DNA of 64,000 nt from Acholoe squamosa. Its lineage: Eukaryota > Annelida > Polychaeta > Phyllodocida > Polynoidae. The stretch covers positions 15,677,282-15,741,281 of the forward strand of contig OX439039.1 of assembly GCA_949317995.1 (NCBI GenBank), in the 5' to 3' direction. Below are positions 45,706-56,911 of this stretch, piece by piece (within the stretch, counting starts at the first letter, position 1; the number at the start of each line of letters is the position of its first letter). A program made the translations under genes and the position numbers. The notes beneath the pieces are model-generated. The model worked only from the letters and a program-made list of their open reading frames with translations, was not told the origin of the DNA and did not search any database.

Positions 45706-46094
45706 CCAGGTCTGGTAACCATAGTTATCAAAACCTTCCATTTGTTGTTATTTTCTAGTATATGGTCTCTCTTGTGCTATATATTCATATATTATAGCCA
45801 TAATCCCTGCAATCCTGAGAGCTTAGAGAACTTGCAAAGCAAATTCTGCCTGCATGGGTACTGCTAATTAGGGAACATAATGTGTTAGTAACACTGCATG
45901 GCATATCATTATTGATATGATCAGTTGTTTTAAAATCTAATTGGAGTATGGGAAATTGTGTGTGTATGACCCATCATTATTTTGGTAACATGTCAGATGT
46001 TAGCTCCCTGGAGGGTTCTCCTTAAATAAATCACATAAAATGACAGCTCATTTTCAACTTTTGACTCCATGTGCCTCGTATAATAGAGATAGAG
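45706..46094. other. Non-coding, nothing recognised
   Basis: AT-rich filler. Confidence 0.4.
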
Positions 46095-46265
46095 CCAAAT
46101 GAATGGTTGTGTAGGGGCAGTAATTCCCCGTACTTGGAGGAGATACCGAGTGGTCCCACCTTGCGAGGGGGATCTCTAGAGAGCTCGGTACCAGGTAATC
46201 ACTGCCCCCTAGTGTGTGTATCATACCGATCCAGGTGTAGTTGGAAGGTAGAGAATGTCAGGCCA

Positions 46266-46337
46266 GGGGAAGTAGCTCAGGGGTAGAGCTTCCGCTTCGA
46301 AGTTGGAGGGTCCCGGGTTCGAGTCCCGGTTTCTCCA
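46266..46337 (+). ncRNA. tRNA-like module 1 (72 nt)
   Basis: It folds as a short-variable-loop tRNA. GGGGAAG pairs with TTTCTCC (two G-T wobbles), the D stem is GCTC/GAGC, and the T arm is CCGGG/CCCGG with a TTCGAGT loop. The seven-base anticodon loop TTCGAAG would read CGA (Ser), yet tRNA-Ser needs a long variable arm. The anticodon stem has one mismatch and one wobble. It sits in a repeat, so I call it a tRNA-derived repeat module rather than a working tRNA. Internal A and B boxes look intact. Confidence 0.65.
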
Positions 46338-46783
46338 TGACATTTTCCACTGACCACTACATTGGTGGAGAAACCGAGCATCCTAACGCAATCACGGATT
46401 GAAGGTACAGGAACCCCGTATCTTAACGCAATCATGGATTGAGGACTCGGGAACTGGGCCGATATGATACAGATGACGCTTCGACCAATCCGGTACTTGT
46501 ACCAGTACACCCACTGGGAAGTCAGGAGTGCCCCAACACTGCTTGATAAAGCCTCAACTCTCAGGTAACTGGATTGAGGGGGAATGCCGGGTGCTAGTGG
46601 ATGGTGGTTGAAGCTGATAGGGAGGAGTGTAGGGGCAGTAATTCCCCGTACTTGGAGGAGATACTGAGTGGTCCCACCTTGCGAGGGGGATCTCTAGAGA
46701 GCTCGGTACCAGGTAATCACTGCCCCCTAGTGTGTGTATCATACCGATCCAGGTGTAGTTGGAAGGTAGATAATGTCAGGCCA

Positions 46784-46855
46784 GGGAAAGTAGCTCAGGG
46801 GTAGAGCTTCCGCTTCGAAGTTGGAGGGTCCTGGGTTTGAGTCCCGGTTTCTCCA
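46784..46855 (+). ncRNA. tRNA-like module 2 (72 nt)
   Basis: Same fold as module 1 with a few substitutions, including in the acceptor stem and T arm (CTGGG for CCGGG). It is slightly more decayed. Confidence 0.6.
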
Positions 46856-46860
46856 TGACA

Positions 46861-47389
46861 TTTTCCGCTGACCACTACAGTTGTATCGTAACTAGGAAGT
46901 CATGAGCATTCCAAAGAGGGTCTAATATTGCAGATTGGACCAGTAGAAGTTTCCGGGTGAAAATGCCATTCAATATACATGCATTTAAGCCCAAACCCGC
47001 GTTTAAATGCGCACTTGGGCACCTAGGGTTTGATGTATGCAGGCTTAGGTTATCACGTAGGTAGAGAGAGTAGAACTCTCATTAGCTACACACACCTCTG
47101 CAAGGTCTGGTCTTACATGGGGACTCTTTTGTGATACTTCTACCACAGTAACACCATCCCTTCACTTACAGACAATTACCTGCTCTCCAAGTGCTTCAAA
47201 GCTTCTAAACCCCCATAGACAAAGTGCTGATTCCCCACATTTCTAGCAAGAAATGGCCATAATGATTTCACAGTCAAATAGAACTTTTTTCTCAGCTTTA
47301 ACCTGATATCCAGAAGATTCTTGATGCAGTGGTACACCATAGAGTTTTACAGTGTTCCGTACTACATCAAATAGGGAATTATTTTACAG
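46861..47389. other. Non-coding, nothing recognised
   Basis: Contains a small imperfect palindrome at about 46980-47010 (GCATTTAAG, then TTTAAATGC). No gene. Confidence 0.4.
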
Positions 47390-49233
47390 TGTAAACACTA
47401 TTTCTTTGCACAGTATTGAGTTAGGCACTGTACTGCTGGGTGATATTAAAACGTGGTGTTTTAGTGAAGATCCCTTTATGCTACATACTTTGCAAACTGG
47501 AATCCAGCAACAAAAGAATTCACATGCACTTTAGAAAAAAAACTCTATTCCAGCTGGTTTAGGATTTAATGGCTATTGATGCCAATAGAGTATCCTTACA
47601 AAATGGTATAGAGGCTGTTGAAGTGAGCCAAGTGCTCCCAATTGGGCCCCTGACATCAGTGAGAGGATGGTCAATGAGGCCAGGTACAGGAACTTCTAGT
47701 GAGCTTTTATTGTATATTTTATTGGAGGTTACCGAGACCCTGGGGACATGTGAGTGGACAGGGTAACAAAACCGATCCTCTGTAGGGCTGTCCCAATAGC
47801 AGACCTCATTCAGGAGGAGCAAACTTGTCATGCCTTCCTATCATGAATTCAATAGTCTTCAGTGGGTTACATTTATCAAGCAGCCTAGGTGCTTGAAATA
47901 TGAAGGAAAGCGTAAAGCATGTCTGCATTATTTCATCAAGCCAACTCATCAGAATAGTGTCTGCTTGCAGTGTTGGTATGATTCGTGGACATGCTGTGTT
48001 ACTGACCAGACTGCATGTAATAGGGAAAAAAAGACAAAAAGATATCAATGCACTATGTAACACTAAGCAAATGAGCTGCTTTTTTTCACAGTGGTGTCAT
48101 GTTCTATACTGCTACTTGATCTGGTGATCCATGTGAATCACAGTGTTTAGGGGTGACCAGTCTGAGCTAGAATTGGTACCTGTCTGTGTTTGTTCAGGAG
48201 GTCTAGGACAGAACACTGATTACAAGGTTGCAATGGGTGCCCAGCAAGGCCTGTCAATGCAATCTTCCTAAGACTGTTTTCTATAATAGTTGTGCAATAG
48301 GTTTGTTCCTCTTCTAGACGAAAGAATTGTATGGAGTTGGACAGGGTCAAAAGAATATAATTATTAGAGTGTTGAGAACAGATTTTTTAAAGCCTCCTGT
48401 TGCCTTATGCATAGTCTGAAGAAAAAAGGAAAAGGCATTCATGGCCAAACCTGTGTCATACGTTGAATTTTGGTCTAATTCCGAATGGACAGCAAGAAGC
48501 CATGGTGGGTGGCGTAAGGTTACATTTTGAAAATTCATCCAATGCTCATATAAATCGAATTTTACAGACCAAAATGGCTTGCAATCATCATTCATGGATA
48601 CTATATGTTTTGGAACATGGAGGAATTTACATGGCAAGCATGTATTCTATGCAAAATATGTGTGGAAAGTCGGGCACCCGCAGAGAACCAAAATGGCCAC
48701 AGAGAAGGGGAGCCGGGAGGATTGCTTGCACTTGGATTTTGTCTTCTCCTGCATTTATTCTTTGGATATCACATAAGGAATTGATAAAAAATAAAAGGAG
48801 GAACCGGTGGTATAAACAAAATAAGTCATAGATATCATGCCACTTGGTTTATATATTGGAGATATTGAACTCACACTGTGCACTCATGCAATATTTCTCC
48901 GATATATAAACATTGTGGCATGATATCTATGATATATTTCATTAATATTCCTTCTTGTTCCCTTTGTAGTTTGCATTGGCATTCCTACATGCCTACAATT
49001 ATTGCCATACTACATGGCATCTTTTGAGGTAGCATGATAATGGTCGACTATCTGATTGTCATCCTACTATCGAAAGTTTTTTTATAGCGGTTACAGCTAC
49101 TTACACCCCAATGCTAGACTCATAGGGCATACAACATGAATGCTAACTGAATCCATGACCCCTCCACAAAAGAGCATTTAATATAGCGTGCATACCAACC
49201 GTTTAGCATACACACATGCATCATCTAGCTATG
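47390..49233. repeat. Third copy of duplication C (partial)
   Basis: Collinear with about 7330-8450 and 29230-31330 ('GCACAGTATTGAGTTAGGCA', 'GGACATGTGAGTGGACAGGG', 'TGTGTTTGTTCAGGAGGTCT'). An extra stretch at about 48440-49040, including a palindrome, is not in the other copies. It resumes after the transposon at 50597-50790. Confidence 0.8.
48826..48931. repeat. ~105-bp imperfect palindrome
   Basis: The outer arms TCATAGATATCATGCCAC and GTGGCATGATATCTATGA are perfect complements. Inner arms (TTTATATATTGGAGATATTG versus CAATATTTCTCCGATATATA) continue the pairing to a short centre near 48880. Confidence 0.8.
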
Positions 49234-50596
<1,363 letters not shown>

Positions 50597-50790
50597 TATG
50601 GTACATAATCATTTAGATGAAGTGACACACAACATCTGTAACCTATTAATCCCTACCTATTGTCCCCAGTCAAGTATGAGGTTGCTGCATTCAGCATAAT
50701 GCACATCTATGTTCCCTCTTGTCTTTTTGTATGTGTTTATCCAGTCATTGCTTACCCCCATCATTGAACAGTTCCATGGTTAGCACAATA
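50597..50790. repeat. Third copy of duplication C, continued
   Basis: Matches 31330-31490 ('CACACAACATCTGTAACCTA', 'CCTATTGTCC') and 9190-9330. Confidence 0.75.
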
Positions 50791-52152
50791 GGTGGTAGAC
50801 AATGACATGGTGGAAAGTTTTCCGAAATGGAGGATCATCGATGCTATAGCCTAGGGGCCTATGCTGAGTAGATTGTAACAAATAGACCCATGACACACAT
50901 ATGCTTTGGTAGGTGATATATTGTGTACCATGCTTCTTCTCAGGTGTGTTTCTATGGAGAGACTGGTATATTTGCTGGGAAATGTTTATGCCCCTAGGTG
51001 CAATGCTACAATCACTCATGTCAGGACTGTCAGCCCCTGACCATTATCTCATGTGTTAGCATCTCTTAGTGCCAACATAATATGCTAAGAGCTGATTTAT
51101 CAGGTAGGGAGGGAGAATATAAATGTCAATGGAGATTCCTCTGCAGCGTCTTATGTCCCCAAACACATAGAATTTACACTTGCCAGATATATACAGGTCA
51201 CCCAAGAATTCTTTTGCAGTATGACAGGTTGAAGTGAAGGTCCATAGCTTAAATAATACTCATTTCAAGACTGTTACCAAAATGAGCACATGTCCAGTGA
51301 GTCTACTGATAAGGAGGGCATTTCTTAACACGGTATACGATCAGACAAAGCAGGCAGTATGACTTGACAAGTAGCTTCACTTATGGGCAGGTCCAAGCAC
51401 ATAGGTCTATTTTGTCCCTCCGTGACACTTCCGTTTTAGACTCCTTGACATCTGCTTGGACTTGCCCTTATAGAGTAATCTATAGAATGCTACGTTCCAG
51501 CCAGAGTGCACAAAACGCTGATGTTGACAATAATTTTGTGTGCAGTTTTTTTAAGGCAAAACAGTCATTGTAGAGATTTATGAAAAGGATGTCTACAGAA
51601 TTCTATGTCCTCTGTGGCTAATTCTCATTATAACCACAAAGGTAGGACATGGATTAATATAGCACAAAGAGTAACAATGCATATTCAAAGCAATTTCATC
51701 ATCTACTAGGTAGTTTCAAAAGGTTGTATGAAATGAGAAGCTTAATAAGCTTTCAAATACAGCTGTTTCAACCAGTCAAACTCACATTATCATGTTCAAT
51801 GCATGAGTCATCTTATACAGCCATGGATACTAAATGGTGTGTTTTCCTTCTTGTTACATTTAATAAGCCATTATAAATCAGGCTTTGGCTCAGTTGCCTT
51901 ACAAAAAGCTGAGTATCTTAACAGAACAGCCCCATTTTTGTCACCCCCACTAGAGATTTAACAGATATATAAGAGGTATAACACCAGTACAACTTAATAC
52001 CAAGACACTATGTTTACTGTGTGTAAGGCTATAGGGATGGGTAAGTAAGGGGATATATGTAGGGGATTAATCAGGATTGGCATAGTAGACTAGTCTTACT
52101 GTCTAATATATACTGCACCCATGGGCGCTCATGTCATTAGCCCTTACATTAT
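50791..52152. other. Non-coding, one small hairpin
   Basis: No gene. At 51388-51469 the phrase GGGCAGGTCCAAGCA is mirrored by TGCTTGGACTTGCCC about 60 bases later, possibly a tiny palindromic repeat. Confidence 0.4.
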
Positions 52153-52570
52153 TGTAGGGGTATGGTATTTTACACTTTAACGTTCATGCACCCGTGAGAC
52201 TCAGACCTAGGTCCTTCGGGTGTGGTGGGGGAATCCGGATGGCAGGTGGCAGCACCTGCCTCTGGGTTCGTATCCACTACACCAGGGGGCCTACCACTCG
52301 TCCGCCACACGTCACGTGGCCGGTCTGAGTTTCGCGGGCTTTTCCCCTATATAAGGCTGGTCCTAGCCCTAGGTTCCTCAGTAGTGGTTTACCCACTGCT
52401 CAACCAGGTTGTTACCCGAAAGGGTAACCGAATGCACTAGCAGCATGTAGTCCTCTGAGGCTGTGATCGTATGTAACGCAAGCTCTGAAATAAAAGCTCG
52501 GTTGCCTACCCGGAAACTTTTCTCTCTCTTCGTTATGATTTAATCTAACTTAACGAGACGAACCACTACA
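52153..52570 (+). repeat. 5' LTR of the retroelement
   Basis: The 418-bp LTR starts TGTAGGGG and ends CCACTACA (imperfect inverted tips). It contains a CTATATAAGGC promoter box near 52348 and an AATAAAAG signal near 52489, in the usual U3-R-U5 order. Confidence 0.78.
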
Positions 52571-52613
52571 CTGGTGCCGTGACCAGTTGGTCTTCGGGTA
52601 AGCGCAGTCAGAA

Positions 52614-54710
52614 ATGACTGAGCTGAGCCCAGTTAGGGGAAATGGCTCAAATCGTGAGCTAGACTCCCCGATGGAGGATGGTGAAATCAAGTCACCACCC
52701 CAAGGTACGGAGTGGAGGGATCCACTAGAACACTACCCTGATGGGTTAGAAGATGTAAGAAGAAACTTACATCATGAACTGGATGAATTTGGAGACTCCT
52801 TATTCATGCCAGGAGGTACTTCGAAACCTGCACCAATGCATAAAAGTACTGCTCAATTTGGTAAATTACCATTTGAGGTACCAAAGCCTAGTGCAGGTAT
52901 GTTTGAAACTCCATACAGTTCTCGAATTAAACACCAAAAATGTGGATTCGAAAAGAACAAAATGGACGAGCTTGAAGACATGAGAGCTGAATACGAGAAG
53001 ATCCAGAAGGATCTTATTACACTGACCGGAACCCGAGACAAGATTCTGACTGAAAACAAACAGTTGATATCGGAACGTCTCGATTACGATCAGAGTTGTA
53101 GACGCCAACAACAATTGTTGTTGGATCAGATGGAGAAAGAAAAGCAAGATTTTCAACTCCAGCACGAACAGTATCGTGATGCACTATATACGGCGGATCT
53201 GGAATACAGAGCCTCGTATGATGAGTTGAATAGAACTAAACAAGAGTTAAATTCAACTCAATCGGCCTACGGCAAGTATCAAGAAGAGCTGAAGAAAATA
53301 GAATCAGCCTTCAAAGATGCTCGGGAAACGTACCAAAAACAGACCGATGAGCATGAAAAACTCAAAGATCAATTGATACGCGAATCCACAGATTTGGCTG
53401 TTAAACAGACTAAAATGATGGATGATTATTCCGAACTGGAGGCTAAAGCTATCCAGATGTCAAAGTATCTAGAAGATACTGGTCGTGCAGTAGGCACTCT
53501 TGAATCAGACTTCACTGTTTCAGGAATTGCCCTAAACACGACAAGTAACCAGATGTTCTCTTTGAGGGGCAATGACGGGGTAACAGAGACAACTGTACCT
53601 CGTTATGAAGGAGTAAAGAGTCATCAGGTTAGATTTACAGATAATACCTCTATACCTCTTGGTCTAGGTACGGGAAATAAAGGGGATAATTCTGCGAGTG
53701 GAGCTAAACAAAGCCGCTCGGCAGGAAGCTCCACCTTTGACGGCGGATGGCCACAACAGTCACCTTTAGGGGGACCAAATGGCCCGTATGCCCAGTATGG
53801 ATGGAATCAGTCCCAAACAGGAACGAATCCGTCCAATGGTAACACCCGGAACACGTCCGGAGGAACAACCGGACGAGCACCCGGAGGTTCCAGTACAGCT
53901 GGGGGGCAATCCGGATGTGATCAAGGATCCGGACCCTCAAGCGATCGTTCCAGGAGCAGACCCTCTGCCAGTGGGACTGGTTTCAATAATGGAAATCAGT
54001 CGTATGGAACAGGAGGAAACACTAATCCCAATAGTGGTTTCTTTAGCTTTGGTGGAAATACACAACCCACCAATGGTCCAGGGCCGGCTCCCCAAACCAG
54101 TGGATACACCTTTTCACAGGTGCCTCCATACGGAGCAGGGGGATCAGGAGGTGGAGGAGGACCACCATCCGGAGGCTTTGGAAGTACTTATGGTACGAAT
54201 CCTCCAAGGAAAAAGAGACTCAGTCGCCGAGTATCTCTTTCTCCAGGGTTACAAGCGCTGCATGATTCTAATGCAGCGATTGCTAACTTAGGTGTTGATT
54301 GTTACAATCAAGGTCTGGACGATACGGAGATCATGGAATGGAGTAAGGGTTTAACCCTTACTGGATCCACGAATCCGGCTCGTAGAGTAGCTAAGATACC
54401 TACCCCCTTTAATGCCAAGAACCCTTGGAAGGAGGAGTATCAAGGCTGCGCGGATGTCTTTAACTGCAATGGATGGGGTAAAGCGGAAGCTCTGCCTTAT
54501 TTAGTATGCTGGTTAAAGGAGGGCGACGGAAAAGGAGCCGTGGAACAATGGAGAGATTCTCAAATAACAGGACTCTCAGCCCATATGAAGTATGATGAAC
54601 TCATAGAGATTGCTTCATATTTATATGGGAATATAGTTGGAGAAGACCCTTGGCTGACGTTCACTAAAAGAACACAGAAGCCCAAGGAGTCTGCCAAAGT
54701 GTTCGGGTAA
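52614..54710 (+). CDS. gag-like protein of the LTR retroelement
   Basis: Gag proteins of LTR elements assemble the particle that packages element RNA. This ATG-started frame of 698 codons begins 43 bases after the 5' LTR. Visible parts are an acidic N-terminus (residues 1-60), a long coiled coil rich in Glu, Lys and Gln (about 117-290), a Gly/Ser/Asn/Pro-rich low-complexity region (about 350-535), and a basic stretch (PRKKRLSRR, about 536-545). A capsid-like segment near the end has KNPWKEEYQGCADVFNCNGW, then ALPYLVCWLKE and YDELIEIASYLYG, resembling the retrotransposon gag domain of Ty3/Gypsy elements. It belongs to a broken element and should be read as a fossil. The large coiled-coil and glycine-rich N-terminal extension is unusual for the family as I know it. 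Confidence 0.75.
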   Translation: MTELSPVRGNGSNRELDSPMEDGEIKSPPQGTEWRDPLEHYPDGLEDVRRNLHHELDEFGDSLFMPGGTSKPAPMHKSTAQFGKLPFEVPKPSAGMFETPYSSRIKHQKCGFEKNKMDELEDMRAEYEKIQKDLITLTGTRDKILTENKQLISERLDYDQSCRRQQQLLLDQMEKEKQDFQLQHEQYRDALYTADLEYRASYDELNRTKQELNSTQSAYGKYQEELKKIESAFKDARETYQKQTDEHEKLKDQLIRESTDLAVKQTKMMDDYSELEAKAIQMSKYLEDTGRAVGTLESDFTVSGIALNTTSNQMFSLRGNDGVTETTVPRYEGVKSHQVRFTDNTSIPLGLGTGNKGDNSASGAKQSRSAGSSTFDGGWPQQSPLGGPNGPYAQYGWNQSQTGTNPSNGNTRNTSGGTTGRAPGGSSTAGGQSGCDQGSGPSSDRSRSRPSASGTGFNNGNQSYGTGGNTNPNSGFFSFGGNTQPTNGPGPAPQTSGYTFSQVPPYGAGGSGGGGGPPSGGFGSTYGTNPPRKKRLSRRVSLSPGLQALHDSNAAIANLGVDCYNQGLDDTEIMEWSKGLTLTGSTNPARRVAKIPTPFNAKNPWKEEYQGCADVFNCNGWGKAEALPYLVCWLKEGDGKGAVEQWRDSQITGLSAHMKYDELIEIASYLYGNIVGEDPWLTFTKRTQKPKESAKVFG

Positions 54711-54934
54711 CCGAATGCACTAGCAGCATGTAGTCCTCTGAGGCTGTGATCGTATGTAACGCAAGCAATTACAATTACCGGATTGGTCGAAGCGTCATCT
54801 GTATCATATCGGCCCAGTTCCCGAGTCCTCAATCCATGATTGTGTTAAGACATGAGCAGGCACACATATCTTCAATCTGATTGTATTAGGATGCTCGGTT
54901 TCTCCACCACTGTAGAGGTCGGTGAAAATGTTCT

Positions 54935-55006
54935 TGGAGAAACCGGGACTCGAACCCGGGGCCCTCCAACTTCGAAGCGGCTGCTCTTCCTCTGAGCTAC
55001 TTCCCC
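54935..55006 (-). ncRNA. tRNA-like module 3 (72 nt)
   Basis: Acceptor GGGGAAG/TTTCTCC and T arm CCGGG/CCCGG are intact and the anticodon loop is TTCGAAG. The anticodon stem (GCCGC versus TTGGA) pairs badly, so function as a tRNA is doubtful. Confidence 0.6.
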
Positions 55007-55258
55007 TGACCTGACATTTCCACCTTCCATCCACACCTGGATCGGTATGATACACACTAGGGGGCAGTGATTACCCGGAGACCCGCCCCTGGGGGTCTGC
55101 CACCGAGTACAGGGAATTACTGCCCCACTAGGAGTGTAGGGGCAGTAATTCCCTGTACTCGGTGGCAGACCCCCAGGGGCGGGTCTCCGGGTAATCACTG
55201 CCCCCTAGTGTGTATCATACCGATCCAGGTGTGGATGGAAGGTGGAAATGTCAGGCCA

Positions 55259-55330
55259 GGGGAAGTAGCTCAGAGGAAGAGCAGCCGCTTCGAAGTTGGA
55301 GGGCCCCGGGTTCGAGTCCCGGTTTCTCCA
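55259..55330 (+). ncRNA. tRNA-like module 4 (72 nt)
   Basis: Same sequence as module 3 in opposite orientation. It is preceded by GGTGTGGATGGAAGGTGG and the GC-rich hairpin. Confidence 0.6.
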
Positions 55331-55358
55331 CCACTGTAGAGGTCGGTGAAAATGTTCT

Positions 55359-55430
55359 TGGAGAAACCGGGACTCGAACCCGGGGCCCTCCAACTTCGAA
55401 GCGGCTGCTCTTCCTCTGAGCTACTTCCCC
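55359..55430 (-). ncRNA. tRNA-like module 5 (72 nt)
   Basis: Identical in design to modules 3 and 4, in tail-to-tail arrangement with module 4 across a 28-base spacer. Confidence 0.6.
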
Positions 55431-55558
55431 TGGCCTGACATTTCCACCTTCCATCCACACCTGGATCGATATGATACACACTAGGGGGCAGTGATTACCC
55501 GGAGACCCGCCCCTGGGGGTCTGCCACCGAGTACAGGGAATTACTGCCCCTACATTAT

Positions 55559-56027
55559 CAAGGTGGTTTCTTGTAGCAGTGTACTGTCTACTTAGAATGT
55601 GGATGGAGTTATGACTGTGTACACATGTATATACACTCAATAGGTCATAGTAATCTAACTGCACATCCAAAGGAAAATTATCCTGCTTGTCTTCAGTTTT
55701 AAGAGAGTCAGCTTCATTTTGAATGAGGCAGGTGAAAGAACTGGTCATAGTTTTGATGAGACCACTTGAAATACTTGCCTGTACTGTAAAACATATTTGC
55801 CGCAATCAACAGTGTAGCACTAATTCTAACTGCAATCAGTCCAATCACAGGAACCCACTTGGCGAACTTGGGGGAAAAATTCGAAGCCCAGCATCTTTGT
55901 TAGGAAAGACATTGACAACAAGAAATGCGGTTGTGACCGCGTAAAAAAACGCCTCCCGCCGTTAATGTCGGTATTCAGTAATTTTGTATTGTGAGACCTC
56001 ATCACATGGGGCAAATGAAATCATCAT
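55559..56027. other. Non-coding, nothing recognised
   Basis: No gene. A CGCCTCCC stretch near 55951 is inverted in the palindrome that follows, hinting at a ~130-bp element with inverted ends. Confidence 0.4.
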
Positions 56028-56081
56028 AGCGCACTCCCGTACCGCTTCGCGGTACCGCCGCTACGCGGTGTGGGAGGCGCT
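56028..56081. repeat. GC-rich three-way-junction palindrome
   Basis: The outer stem AGCGC-CTCCC pairs with GGGAG-GCGCT (one bulged A). It encloses two small hairpins, TACCGC/GCGGTA with a TTC loop and CCGC/GCGG with a TAC loop. The GC content stands out against AT-rich surroundings. Confidence 0.7.
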
Positions 56082-56911
56082 AAAAAACCTCAAAATAATT
56101 AGGATTAGGAATTGTGGAGAGGATAAAGTAAGACCAGTGGACGGATCTGCCTCAATAGGTAACTCCCCCCTGGGGAATTGCCTCGTGGATTATTTCACCA
56201 AATACTCATTTCCTGAAATTTTGCAATTGGACCCCCATGAATAGAAATGAAAATATACAACCATGAATCTACTGTGACACAGTCCATTCTGCGTTAATGA
56301 GAAACAGAATTCTGCTGATAATGAAAGTAACTGGTTTTCAGTGTATGGGTTCTAGGGTTGGCTGATAAGTATTATGAATTGATACCGCTGATTATACACT
56401 GCACATCTCATATACCTATACATATCTATTAACGATTGACAATAATAAAATATCAAACCAAAAGAATATCATAATAGCTCATGAGTACGGTGACGCTCAT
56501 AAAGGAGACTTTATAAGACCATCATTTTCCTTAAAAATTGTCTTGAGGTCAAGGCGTGCCTTATAAGCGATGATCTTACCCTACCTCTCAATGTTAACCC
56601 CCCAGACCGCCTTGAACATAGGGAATATGGGAGATACACTGCTGACAATGACTAAGAATAGAAAACCAGTTCATATCAGAGTCCTAATATCCCTGACTAC
56701 AGCTATCTTTATATTTCATGAGCATTCATCAAAATGAGGAAGGACCTCTAATGAAAATCGTGATATAGTGTAAATACGTTGAAAGCTCTAAAGATTATGA
56801 GAAGTATCGACCAAGGTATGCGTGACTTACGGTGCAGCAAGCCTGGTAGAAGAGCATAGCATTATTAAATCTACATCCAAGCCTCCAAAGATGGCTCACT
56901 CAAGATTGCCC
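56082..56911. other. Non-coding, nothing recognised
   Basis: AT-rich sequence without a recognisable gene or repeat. Confidence 0.4.

Larger units (their letters stand above)
46095..46860 (+). repeat. Two tandem hairpin-tRNA composite repeats
   Basis: Two near-identical units start at about 46107 and 46628. Each opens with a GC-rich inverted repeat (GGGGCAGTAATTCCCC pairing with GGTAATCACTGCCCC), then 'TATCATACCGATCCAGGTG', then a tRNA-like module. The first continues into a body with GGAGAAACCGAGCATCCTAA, CGCAATCATGGATTGAG and GATACAGATGACGCTTCGAC. The same parts recur inverted at 54766-55558. Confidence 0.8.
52153..54766 (+). mobile_element. LTR retroelement fossil, probable Ty3/Gypsy group, broken
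   Basis: Parts in order: a 5' LTR (52153-52570), a primer-binding-like stretch directly after it (TGGTGCCGTGACCAG), a gag frame (52614-54710), and an incomplete 3' LTR in the last ~60 bases. No pol region (protease, reverse transcriptase, RNase H, integrase) is present, so the copy is broken, with about one large loss plus the incomplete 3' end. The bases shared by the two LTR pieces look identical, which suggests a recent insertion. Its right edge abuts the inverted hairpin-tRNA repeats. A solo LTR of the same family lies at 39528-39879. Confidence 0.8.
54767..55558. repeat. Inverted/tandem cluster of hairpin-tRNA composite repeats
   Basis: Three tRNA-like modules alternate in orientation (minus, plus, minus), joined by GC-rich hairpins (AGGGGCAGTGATTACCC ... 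GGGAATTACTGCCCC). The unit at about 54896-55129 is repeated at 55320-55553, and the inverted version lies between. The left part (54775-54860) is the reverse of the body seen at 46420-46500. Frames of 60-184 codons on both strands come from this symmetry. Confidence 0.82.

Noticed and set aside
46266-46337. Functional tRNA-Ser(CGA)
   Set aside because: The short variable arm is wrong for tRNA-Ser, the anticodon stem is imperfect, and the module is embedded in a multi-copy composite repeat.
53779-54291. 170-codon plus-strand frame inside the gag region
   Set aside because: It is an alternate-frame shadow of the gag-like frame's low-complexity segment.
54872-55805. Frames of 60-184 codons containing KSSRFEVGGPRVRVPVSP or TRTRGPPTSKR
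   Set aside because: This peptide is the well-known spurious translation of tRNA-like sequence. It appears in both orientations because the repeats are inverted.
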